In this document: piece after piece, positions 1 to 5,364 of the stretch
Layout: every line of letters starts with the position of its first letter
Position numbering within the stretch: position 1 is the stretch's first letter
Origin: Actinomycetota bacterium
GTDB lineage: Bacteria > Cyanobacteriota > Vampirovibrionia > Obscuribacterales > Obscuribacteraceae
Direction: 5' to 3'
Assembly (NCBI GenBank): GCA_903970355.1
Contig: CAJCIF010000186.1
Span: forward strand, 1-6,409
DNA length: 6,409 nucleotides
Made by a program: the position numbers and the translations under genes
Notes under the pieces: model-generated
Databases searched by the model: none
What the model saw: only the letters and a program-made list of their open reading frames with translations
What the model was told of the DNA's origin: nothing

Positions 1-6
1 TTGCGG

Positions 7-37
7 TCCGAATTCTGGGATGAATTCGGGCAGGTAG
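7..37 (+). repeat. Dispersed ~30-nt repeat, copy 1 (with palindrome)
   Basis: This stretch aligns with 2662-2691 over about 30 nt with a few substitutions and single-base gaps. Both begin TCCGA and both end in GGGCAGGTAG. Copy 1 contains the perfect inverted repeat CCGAATTC/GAATTCGG with a 6-nt loop, which copy 2 has lost. Both copies are non-coding. It may be part of a larger element cut off by the window edge. The nature of the element is unknown. Confidence 0.4.
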
Positions 38-174
38 TGAAAATTGAAAAAAAGGACGAGTCGGGGAGCCGGTTTGCGGAATTTCTGACGGTTTTGATAG
101 TCAGAAATAGTGCAGATCGGTGATTGGTTGGCGGAATTCAATTGGCAGAAAATCGTCAGTTTTCGATGACAGAA

Positions 175-361
175 TTGGTTCGCTTTGCTGACGGAATTTG
201 TTCAGTTCCACTGGAAGATATTGGTTCGTTTTTCTGACTGGGGCTTGTTCGGCTCCATTGGAAGATATTGGTTCGTTTTTCTGACAGGGGTTTGTTCGGC
301 TCCATTGGAGGATTTTGGTTCGCTTTTCTGACAGGGGTTCGTTCGGCTTTCGCTTCGAAAG
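175..361 (+). repeat. 47-bp tandem repeat, about four copies
   Basis: Units begin with TTGGTTCG at 175, 221, 268 and 315, giving periods of 46, 47 and 47 nt. The two central copies (221-267 and 268-314) are nearly identical. The first differs at several positions and the last decays after about 30 nt into unrelated sequence near 346-361. Shared landmarks within the unit are TTGGTTCG, a TTTCTGAC-like core, TTGTTCGGCTCCATTGGA and a GATA/GATT end. More degraded relatives of the unit may extend left to about 124. The array is non-coding and lies downstream of the minus-strand terminator. No function is evident. Confidence 0.8.
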
Positions 362-440
362 ATCGTCCTCTTTATTTTTTGTTTGGCAGAAGTTTCGAAC
401 GACAGCATTTATACTATATGCATTCGTATATTCATTCATT

Positions 441-511
441 AAAAAAGAAGGGCTGACACCCTGCAAATCGCCGTCCCAACGGGAGGAACGGACGACTTGC
501 AGGGTAATCAG
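441..511 (-). terminator. Probable intrinsic terminator after the deaminase-like gene
   Basis: A long imperfect hairpin pairs CTGA 453-456 with TCAG 508-511, ACCCTGCAA 458-466 with TTGCAGGGT 497-505, and CGTCC 472-476 with GGACG 490-494. Read on the minus strand it is followed, after six bases, by a run of six T (441-446). The stop codon of the gene at 508-1104 lies inside the stem. The spacer between stem and T run makes it less classical than the other terminators in the window. Confidence 0.55.
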
Positions 512-1104
512 ACAACCAACTCGCGGATCGGACTAACTTGTCCGTTAGTTCTCGAGTGCACCTTCTCGACCTTGCCTTCAACTCTTCCGACCGAAAAGTT
601 GAAGAGATCGGCGCCGTGATGCAGCCGGACACCAAACGGACCAATCACGTGGAGTTCAAAGGTGATCCTGTGATTAGTACCCGGTTCAATAATCGGGGCA
701 CTAAGCTCACCACCTACGCCTCCACGAGCATTGGCAGTGCGTGTCGTGAACTGTCCACGCCACGCAAACCCCTCGCTGTCCTCATACGGAAGACGGACAT
801 GTTCGAGAGTTTCGCCCACGACAAAACTGAATGGGCTTAACCAGATGGATTCACCATCCTTGAGAATCACCTTCTTTCCTACCCGCTTCCACAGTTCTGT
901 GACTGTTTCTTGTTTAGGATCCCATCGCAGACGACGGATGTGCAGAAGTGACAAAAGCCGCCGCCAGAATGGCACGATGTAGAGGCAGCAACCGACACGC
1001 AAATGCACGGTTGTCTCGCCATAATCATCGGGCCATTTAGGTTGCGGCGTAATGCCAATCGTCCCGCTTTCGATTAACTCCCTCAACTTAACATTGCCGA
1101 GCAT
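508..1104 (-). CDS. dCTP deaminase/dUTPase-fold protein, divergent (paralogue 1)
   Basis: This 198-residue protein is close in length to classical dCTP deaminases (about 190). From memory of the E. coli Dcd sequence, the landmarks run in order. An N-terminal helix KLRELIESGTIGITP (6-20) matches the Dcd start. TTVHLRVG (31-38) matches the ATVDVRLG strand. A GESIWLSP block (84-91) is followed by a GETLEHVRLP strand (97-106). RTANARGGV (122-130) aligns with RSSLARLGL of the active-site loop. IIEPGTNHRITFEL (138-151) aligns with RIDPGWSGCIVLEF, keeping the catalytic glutamate as E150. Known members hydrolyse dCTP to dUTP, some also dUTP to dUMP, as trimers in the cytoplasm. Here the first Ser of the loop is Thr and the second Ala, so activity or substrate may differ. 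A basic, aromatic insertion at about 43-62 is unusual. The start at 1104 is preferred over an in-frame ATG at 1215 because AAAGGA lies 8 nt upstream and the overlap with the upstream gene is then only 17 nt, suggesting translational coupling. The fold is fairly secure. The reaction is not. Confidence 0.75.
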   Translation of the reverse strand: MLGNVKLRELIESGTIGITPQPKWPDDYGETTVHLRVGCCLYIVPFWRRLLSLLHIRRLRWDPKQETVTELWKRVGKKVILKDGESIWLSPFSFVVGETLEHVRLPYEDSEGFAWRGQFTTRTANARGGVGGELSAPIIEPGTNHRITFELHVIGPFGVRLHHGADLFNFSVGRVEGKVEKVHSRTNGQVSPIRELVV

Positions 1105-2005
1105 AGGTTTCGTCCTTTCGAACGCAGCGCCACTCGCCGCCGTCGTTTGGGTGATAGTGTTCGCGAACACCGCCAATAACAAGCACGATGTTTGCTGGTA
1201 TTCCAAGAAACGCAAAGCAGTTCAGAACCGCTAAGAACCTTGGACCGAAAAGGGCGAAAATCAATTCTCGATCTGCAACATCGATGTTCGCACCCATTAG
1301 TAATTCGGCAATTAAGCCTAGGTCTGCATCATCCTCAAACTGATATTCAGGCTGAGGTTCGCAGAGAGCGCCATTCACCAAATGGTGGTGGGCGTGATCG
1401 CCTAAGTTACCGATGCCCTTGCCGCGTAGTATGTGCGGACCGTCCACCGGACAGCCACAGTAGTCGCGGATCCTGCCTTCACGAAGCATGAGCTCAATCA
1501 CCGCGGCTTCTTCCTTTCTCAGGCGCTTAACACCATCGAGAGATTTGTCGATCAGTATGAGCCAGGCTTGAATGTTGAGTTTGAGCTTTCCATTCATGAT
1601 GTGTTCCGGAGCGTGGTAGCGAATCGCGTAGGCAATTCGATAACAGCTAGCGAGCGGCACACCGTAAAAGAGAAGCATTAGAAAGACAAGCAAAGCTCCC
1701 ATCACATAGTGCGGGCGAGAACCGAAAATACGTCCCACGTCGTGAAGGTAAATCGCGATGGAGGCTTCAGCGACATCCCTTTGCGACATGGGGTACTTCT
1801 TTTCGACTTTCTGCCGGCAGTAATGGAAGCGATTCAATCCCTTTTTGCCGTGCTTTTTTCCGTGTTTTGTGAGCTTTTGAGCTTTAAGTTCGACGCCATC
1901 GAACATAAAGTCGAGTACTCGGAAAGTTTGCATGTTCGCAGCGAACTTGTGGAGTCTGTTCTTCCGGATGGTGGTTAGTTGTGTCATACGTATTCTGTTT
2001 TGCAT
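1088..2005 (-). CDS. Unrecognised membrane protein with Cys/His motifs
   Basis: I do not recognise the family of this 305-residue protein. The N-terminus (1-70) is strongly basic, with a KKHGKKG stretch at 50-56. A clear hydrophobic segment lies at about 100-128 (VMGALLVFLMLLFYGVPLAS at its core) and a second near the C-terminus at about 248-280. Between them is a region of about 120 residues with a charged, probably helical part (152-180) and conspicuous motifs: DYCGCP (181-186), GDHAHHH (202-208) and an acidic EDDAD (224-228). The Cys and His clusters could bind metal, but this is inference. An LHDVG string at 87-91 resembles an HD motif superficially; no further HD pattern was found. If both segments span the membrane, the termini lie on the same side. 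The ATG at 2005 has a strong site GAGGAG 5 nt upstream; a second in-frame ATG six codons later has none. It is the first gene of a two-gene unit with the deaminase-like gene, which it overlaps by 17 nt, suggesting the two act together. Confidence 0.8.
   Translation of the reverse strand: MQNRIRMTQLTTIRKNRLHKFAANMQTFRVLDFMFDGVELKAQKLTKHGKKHGKKGLNRFHYCRQKVEKKYPMSQRDVAEASIAIYLHDVGRIFGSRPHYVMGALLVFLMLLFYGVPLASCYRIAYAIRYHAPEHIMNGKLKLNIQAWLILIDKSLDGVKRLRKEEAAVIELMLREGRIRDYCGCPVDGPHILRGKGIGNLGDHAHHHLVNGALCEPQPEYQFEDDADLGLIAELLMGANIDVADRELIFALFGPRFLAVLNCFAFLGIPANIVLVIGGVREHYHPNDGGEWRCVRKDETYARQC
1113..1118 (-). promoter_or_regulatory. Ribosome binding site fixing the start at 1104
   Basis: On the minus strand AAAGGA stands 8 nt before the ATG at 1104-1102. 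It lies inside the 3' end of the overlapping membrane-protein gene, as expected for coupled translation. It supports the 198-residue start over the longer in-frame alternative. Confidence 0.6.
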
Positions 2006-2541
2006 TGTTTCTCCTCGTGTGTGTGCGCAGTCCCTCCGTTCGTAGAAGAGGAACGAAGAACTGGCGCGTCAGATGTCTATCCCGACCGAATCACGGAATT
2101 TCAGAGGCAATGTATTAGTGCTGCCTTGTTGTTGTTGTTATTTGCCTTGAAATTCTCGATGCCGAATGGGAATTGATAGTTCGACCCTAATGAAGCAATC
2201 TACGGGCAGCAATAGATTGTTTTCGAATGTTGAATACCTAGCGCAAGCGACGATCAACCTGTACAGTTGCCGGGAACGCACTGCGGGTGGTGGCAAATCA
2301 GAAAGAGAAAGTAAGTTGCTCTAGCGCCTGTGCTGACAAGTTCTACGCATTAAATCGCATTTTTTCCGGCCAATCGATCTTCCCAAGTGCAATGCTGGTG
2401 CGTCCTTGCGAATCTTCCAACCACAACTTTTAGTCTGATTATCCAGTAAAAAATTACTCAATAAGCTCCCACGCAAGCTCCGCGAGTTGCGGAGATGCAA
2501 ATCTAATCTGGCACGGCCCACTTTAACCTTAAGGCTGTTGT

Positions 2542-2551
2542 GTTACGTAAC
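2542..2551. repeat. Perfect 10-bp palindrome GTTACGTAAC
   Basis: GTTACGTAAC is a perfect palindrome in the gene-free divergent region, with partly symmetric flanks (AGGC on the left, GCCT on the right). It could be an operator-type site, but no promoter next to it is convincing. Confidence 0.3.
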
Positions 2552-2661
2552 TGTGCCTACTAGGCTTCAATCAGATTTGTCTTTTTTCCAAAATTCTAGG
2601 AAGCCCACCTCTATCCCCACCAGCATCGGTTCCAACCATCTTCGCTTGCGAAAAAGCGAGA

Positions 2662-2691
2662 TCCGATTTGGCGTGAATTGAGGGCAGGTAG
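2662..2691 (+). repeat. Dispersed ~30-nt repeat, copy 2
   Basis: This copy resembles 7-37 over its whole length, with the shared end GGGCAGGTAG and a TGAATT core. It is preceded by the small hairpin TCGCTT/AAGCGA at 2642-2659. Its presence in two gene-free regions suggests a degenerate interspersed element, although two copies in one window are weak evidence. Confidence 0.4.
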
Positions 2692-2742
2692 GCAGGTCGA
2701 ACTCGCTTTCGGCAAAGCAATCCCTCCGATGAGGTGAGCTGT

Positions 2743-2784
2743 GCCAATCACGTAACGCGCCAATCAGTGCGTTTTTCAATCACC
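2743..2784 (+). promoter_or_regulatory. Three phased CAATCA boxes upstream of the LOG-like operon
   Basis: CAATCA occurs at 2745-2750, 2761-2766 and 2777-2782, exactly 16 nt apart each time. The first two share the longer core GCCAATCA. They lie about 27 nt upstream of a TATATA (2809-2814) and about 120 nt before the start of the LOG-like gene. The array could be a regulator binding site for that operon. The arrangement is seen; the function is inferred. Confidence 0.35.
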
Positions 2785-2890
2785 AACCACGTTTAACGCT
2801 GAGCACCCTATATAGCTCGTTCGCTTACAGGTAACTGCACTGGCGCAGACGTTTAGTCAGCCAAACGGGCGATGGTTCGTCACGTTTGCA

Positions 2891-2897
2891 AAAGGAG
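2891..2897 (+). promoter_or_regulatory. Ribosome binding site fixing the start at 2904
   Basis: AAAGGAG stands 6 nt before the ATG at 2904. The in-frame TTG at 2886 lies upstream of this site and has none of its own, so the ATG is the supported start. Confidence 0.8.
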
Positions 2898-2903
2898 AAT
2901 GCT

Positions 2904-3659
2904 ATGGATACGAATGGTAAGAAGACTGGTCCCCGAGTGGTGTTACCAGCATACGAAGAAATGCTCGACACCTATGTCGCGCGTCTTCGTGATAGCAAAA
3001 TGAGCCCGGCTCGCAAACGCAAGTGCGCCGTGCTTTTCGCAGAAGCGGTTGAGGCGATGGACTTGATGGCCTCAACCGGGAAGCGCACTATTGCGGGCAT
3101 GGGCTCAGCTCGTGAACCGAAAGGTACGCCCAAATACGAAAGAGCCGTTACAGTCGCAAGACTGCTCGCTCCCCACTACAACGTAATTCAGGGCGAAGGT
3201 CCTGGGTTTATGGAAGCGTTCGCTTTCGGCGCGCAGGAAGGGGGCGCATTGGCAATCGGTCTTCGGATCATCGCTGATGCTATCTTCGAGCAAGTCTCAA
3301 ATCCCCACACTTCGTTGAGCATCACGTTCCACGATCTGTTTGCCAGAAAGTTCGCTTTCCTGCAGGCAGATGGCTACGTTTTCTTTGACTACGGCATTGG
3401 AACGCTGGATGAATTCTTCGAAGTACTCGCTCAAGTCCAACTGGGACTCCTTGCCAAAAAGCCGGTCGTTTGTGTCGGCGTAGACGCTTGGGGCCCGATT
3501 CAGAAGCTGCTGAAAGACCTTGCCGAAGCAGGTCGGATCAGCTGGGAGGACCTCGATCTTTTCCGGCTCACCGATGACCCGGAAGAGGTTCTTCAAATCA
3601 TGCTTGAACTCGCTCCGCCACGCCCGAACGGCTGTTCCGGCTCGGAAAAAGTGGCGTAG
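2904..3659 (+). CDS. LOG-family (lysine decarboxylase-like) nucleotide phosphoribohydrolase homologue
   Basis: This 251-residue protein belongs to the LOG/TIGR00730 type of Rossmann fold, part of the SLOG superfamily. An N-terminal helical extension (about 1-60) precedes the first strand with GMGSAR (65-70). QGEGPGFMEA (96-105) matches the GGGPGxMEA nucleotide-binding loop. R148-K149 correspond to the conserved Arg-Lys, and FDYGIGTLDEFFEVL (161-175) occupies the PGGxGTxxE site. Known LOG enzymes split the N-glycosidic bond of nucleoside 5'-monophosphates, giving base and ribose 5-phosphate. The catalytic-type R148 and E170 are kept, but the Pro-Gly of the motif is Asp-Tyr (D162, Y163), which should change the phosphate-binding loop. 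It may therefore have an altered substrate or act as a sensor. Classical short LOGs are about 180-200 residues, so the N-terminal extension is notable. It leads a two-gene operon with the deaminase-fold gene 20 nt downstream. Family assignment is strong; activity is uncertain. Confidence 0.85.
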   Translation: MDTNGKKTGPRVVLPAYEEMLDTYVARLRDSKMSPARKRKCAVLFAEAVEAMDLMASTGKRTIAGMGSAREPKGTPKYERAVTVARLLAPHYNVIQGEGPGFMEAFAFGAQEGGALAIGLRIIADAIFEQVSNPHTSLSITFHDLFARKFAFLQADGYVFFDYGIGTLDEFFEVLAQVQLGLLAKKPVVCVGVDAWGPIQKLLKDLAEAGRISWEDLDLFRLTDDPEEVLQIMLELAPPRPNGCSGSEKVA

Positions 3660-3679
3660 CACAACCAAACGGAATAATT

Positions 3680-4384
3680 ATGCAACTAGACAATCAAAGC
3701 CTCAGAGAGGCTATACGGCTGCGCGTCATCGAAATCGATCCGCAACCGAATCTGGCGACCCGAGCTGAGTGTGAGAATGGTGCTCTGAGTACGGATGCCA
3801 TCAATCTCACCCTCGATGACTGGGTCAAGGTTCCACCGAGTGGACTGGAAGTCGATGCTGTTTCGGGCAAAGTTCTAGGCCCGTGCAACTGGCGTCCAGA
3901 CAATGTCGTCCGCTGGCTCGCCTGGCGTCGGCATCAAGCCCAGTTCATCAAGGAACGGGGTGGCCATCTCGACAATTCGCTCGTGGACTTCACCGACGCC
4001 TGGCCCGAATATCAAATCGAGCCTGGTGGGTTCTTCCGCCTCAAACCGTGGCAGTTCATCCACATGCGGACCGCGGAGAGGCTAACCCTTCGTCGCGACC
4101 CCGCTCCAGAAGATGGACACCCGGTTTCCGGTCGAGCCACTGGTCGTTCGCGAACGGCAAGAGCTGGCATCTTCACCGACACCAGCTCTGACACGATGCA
4201 CAACGGTACTGAACGATCCAAGTTCGTACTCGAGGTGCTGAATGTCACAGGCAACACATACCGCTTGCATCCGGGTATGTCGCTTGTGCAAATGACCTTC
4301 CACGAGTTGAAGGACATCGCATTGCCTGATGGCACGCGTGTGCACCTCGTAGACGGGATGAAGAACGGATGCGCGACATGCTAA
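3680..4384 (+). CDS. dCTP deaminase/dUTPase-fold protein, divergent (paralogue 2)
   Basis: This 234-residue protein is longer than classical dCTP deaminase (about 190). The N-terminal LDNQSLREAIRLRVIEIDP (3-21) resembles the Dcd first helix. DAINLTLDDWVKVP (39-52) matches the strand holding the family Arg, but that Arg is absent here. IEPGGFFRLKPWQFIHMRT (113-131) matches the GEAFYLHPG region. GRSRTARAGI (155-164) aligns with GRSSLARLGL of the active-site loop. FVLEVLN (182-188) aligns with IVLEFYN and keeps the catalytic glutamate as E185. HPGMSLVQMTF (197-207) matches the last core strand. The TAHRIDPG segment is replaced by SSDTMHNG (169-176). A Trp/Arg-rich insertion at about 68-100 and a C-terminal CATC are additional. 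It shares little sequence with the gene at 508-1104 beyond these motifs. The ATG at 3680 has only a weak site (GGA, 6 nt upstream), and the 20-nt gap from the LOG-like gene implies cotranscription. Fold assignment is good. The reaction (dCTP deamination, dUTP hydrolysis or neither) is open. Confidence 0.78.
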   Translation: MQLDNQSLREAIRLRVIEIDPQPNLATRAECENGALSTDAINLTLDDWVKVPPSGLEVDAVSGKVLGPCNWRPDNVVRWLAWRRHQAQFIKERGGHLDNSLVDFTDAWPEYQIEPGGFFRLKPWQFIHMRTAERLTLRRDPAPEDGHPVSGRATGRSRTARAGIFTDTSSDTMHNGTERSKFVLEVLNVTGNTYRLHPGMSLVQMTFHELKDIALPDGTRVHLVDGMKNGCATC

Positions 4385-4448
4385 GGAAAACCGGGACATG
4401 GAGGAGCTCTTATGAATAGAGCTTCTCCATGGTCTCAGTTTTCCTTTT
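4383..4448 (+). terminator. Strong intrinsic terminator of the LOG-like/deaminase operon
   Basis: A long hairpin begins at the stop codon. The arm 4383-4410 (ending GGAGGAGCTCT) pairs with 4418-4446 (beginning AGAGCTTCTCC) around a 7-nt loop TATGAAT, with one wobble and a small irregularity near 4431-4437. The outer AAGGAAAAC/GTTTTCCTT pairing runs into a T tract through 4450, so it ends plus-strand transcription efficiently. Confidence 0.85.
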
Positions 4449-4485
4449 TTTCCTGGCAATTTACTATTTTTTATAGTTATACAGT

Positions 4486-4533
4486 GAAAAGAAAAAACGA
4501 CATGATCGCGCGGGACAAAACGCGATCATGTCG
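4486..4533 (-). terminator. Strong intrinsic terminator of the HAD phosphatase gene
   Basis: A perfect 13-bp stem CGACATGATCGCG (4498-4510) pairs with CGCGATCATGTCG (4521-4533) around a 10-nt loop. On the minus strand it is followed by TTTTTTCTTTTC (4497-4486). It has no T run on the plus strand, so it serves only the minus-strand gene that stops at 4552. Confidence 0.9.
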
Positions 4534-4551
4534 TAAAGGGACAGCTGAGGA

Positions 4552-5295
4552 TTAACATGATCGCCTCGACAGCGAAGCGATTCTGGCTTGTTCCACAAAC
4601 GCCGGAACCTGATCCAGAATCGAATGATAGTCAGTGATCCGGTGATCTGCCAGGCTGTGGAAGTCACTCGCATAGCCATCTGCATTCTCACCGACCGCAA
4701 CCACCGTTCCGCCAAGAGCACGTGTAGCCAGACCGCCTTCAATGTCGCCTATGCCGTCCCCAGCATAACCAACTATTTTGAAGCCGTGATTGGCCAACCA
4801 ACGAATCGGTTCGCCTTTGTCTAAGCCAATTTCACCGTGCCTGGTGTAAAACCGCTCCGCTTCGTCCAGCCAATTTCCGAGAACAGGGAAATGGCTGCCG
4901 AGATGTTGGATAACAGGCTCCACCAGCTGTTCTGCGTTATTAGTGAATCCGGCAATGCCAGCACCGTGCTGAGCGAGTTTACGACGAAATTCTGCAAACC
5001 CAGGTTTGAGCGTGCAGTTACTTTTGCCGAAAGCGATTACCTCAGCCAAACCACCTGCCCGTTCCAGCATTCCCTCCATACAGAGGCGGAGATGTTGTGC
5101 TGTAGTGAGGCTTTTCTTCACGAAGCGAAGAAAGTCCCACTCAGCCTTTAATGCCGGATCACAAAAATGCAGGACGGCTGGTGCCATGCTGTCCGTTATT
5201 ACCGTCCCATCGATGTCCGTAGCCCAGAGGTATTCATAACCGTCAAGACTGGCTGCGATCGCTTGCATGCGATCCTCAAAAACATTGTTGCGCAT
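4552..5295 (-). CDS. HAD-superfamily phosphatase
   Basis: This 247-residue protein carries all four HAD motifs. Motif I is ATDIDGT (25-31) with nucleophile D27 and acid/base D29. Motif II is GFTNN (116-120) with T118. Motif III is the lysine K160 in DKGEPIRWL. Motif IV is YAGDGIGDIEGG (177-188) with D180 and D184 for magnesium. The segment between motif I and motif II (about 35-108) is largely helical, consistent with a C1-type cap, as in phosphoserine phosphatase-like and nucleotidase-like members. HAD phosphatases hydrolyse phosphate monoesters of small molecules in the cytoplasm; the substrate cannot be read from the sequence. The ATG at 5295 has a near-perfect AAAGGAGGT (5309-5301) with 5 nt spacing. 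It follows the Nudix gene on the same strand, 69 nt on, but a strong terminator lies between them. Length is ordinary for the family. Confidence 0.88.
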   Translation of the reverse strand: MRNNVFEDRMQAIAASLDGYEYLWATDIDGTVITDSMAPAVLHFCDPALKAEWDFLRFVKKSLTTAQHLRLCMEGMLERAGGLAEVIAFGKSNCTLKPGFAEFRRKLAQHGAGIAGFTNNAEQLVEPVIQHLGSHFPVLGNWLDEAERFYTRHGEIGLDKGEPIRWLANHGFKIVGYAGDGIGDIEGGLATRALGGTVVAVGENADGYASDFHSLADHRITDYHSILDQVPAFVEQARIASLSRRSC

Positions 5296-5300
5296 ACCTA

Positions 5301-5309
5301 ACCTCCTTT
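5301..5309 (-). promoter_or_regulatory. Near-perfect ribosome binding site of the HAD gene
   Basis: AAAGGAGGT on the minus strand, 5 nt before the ATG at 5295, is unusually strong. It begins only 12 nt after the T run of the upstream terminator, so there is no room for a promoter between terminator and ribosome site. Confidence 0.85.
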
Positions 5310-5321
5310 AATTGCAAGATG

Positions 5322-5348
5322 AAAAAACCAATCACACGCTGTGATTGG
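5322..5348 (-). terminator. Intercistronic terminator/attenuator between Nudix and HAD genes
   Basis: A perfect 9-bp stem CCAATCACA (5328-5336) pairs with TGTGATTGG (5340-5348) around a 3-nt loop. On the minus strand it is followed by TTTTTT (5327-5322). It lies 16 nt after the Nudix stop codon and directly before the HAD ribosome site, so it should end most Nudix transcripts and limit expression of the HAD gene to read-through or to a promoter inside the Nudix gene. Confidence 0.88.
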
Positions 5349-5364
5349 CTGTTAAGAACGGGTT

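Larger units (their letters stand above)
1..507. other. Gene-free repeat-rich region
   Basis: No convincing gene lies here. The region carries two perfect inverted repeats (CCGAATTC at 8-15 with GAATTCGG at 22-29, and ATTTCTGAC at 81-89 with GTCAGAAAT at 100-108), a degenerate 47-bp tandem repeat from about 175 to 361, and the terminator of the minus-strand gene that ends at 508. Open frames crossing the repeat change frame with each unit because 47 is not a multiple of three, so they look like by-products of the repeat rather than genes. A short AT-rich stretch lies at about 405-446. Confidence 0.6.
2006..2903. other. Long divergent intergenic region (about 0.9 kb)
   Basis: This region separates the minus-strand membrane-protein gene from the plus-strand LOG-like gene and should hold both promoters. 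I see no convincing gene: the small open frames inside lack ribosome sites and recognisable sequence. It holds hairpins at 2478-2494 (CTCCGC/GCGGAG, 5-nt loop) and 2642-2659 (TCGCTT/AAGCGA), a GTTACGTAAC palindrome at 2542-2551, a copy of the dispersed repeat at 2662-2691, three 16-nt-spaced CAATCA boxes at 2745-2782, and a TATATA at 2809-2814 that is a weak -10 candidate for the plus-strand operon without a convincing -35. A (GTT)n run sits at about 2127-2140. Confidence 0.5.

Noticed and set aside
101..466. Open frames of 60-120 codons on both strands across the tandem repeat
   Set aside because: The 47-nt period shifts frame between units, there is no good ribosome site, and the frame crosses a probable terminator. 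The peptides are low-complexity products of the repeat.
641..650. CCAATCACGT inside the deaminase-like gene matching the intergenic CAATCA region
   Set aside because: A single 10-nt match between two places in a window of this size is expected by chance, and it lies within a coding sequence.
1105..1215. Longer start for the deaminase-like gene at an in-frame ATG at 1215
   Set aside because: It would overlap the upstream gene by more than 120 nt, adds residues not seen in the family, and the ATG at 1104 has a good ribosome site and matches the usual Dcd N-terminus.
1716..1760. HD-domain phosphohydrolase suggested by LHDVG in the membrane protein
   Set aside because: Only the single HD pair is present, next to a membrane segment, without the other conserved His and Asp of the HD pattern at the expected spacing.
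2690..2735. tRNA T-arm-like GTTCGA on the minus strand
   Set aside because: The bases on either side do not form the required 5-bp stem, and no anticodon arm or acceptor stem can be built around it.
2321..2779. Small open frames of 64-70 codons on both strands in the divergent region
   Set aside because: No ribosome site, no recognisable motif, mutual overlap on opposite strands, and one runs across the dispersed repeat.
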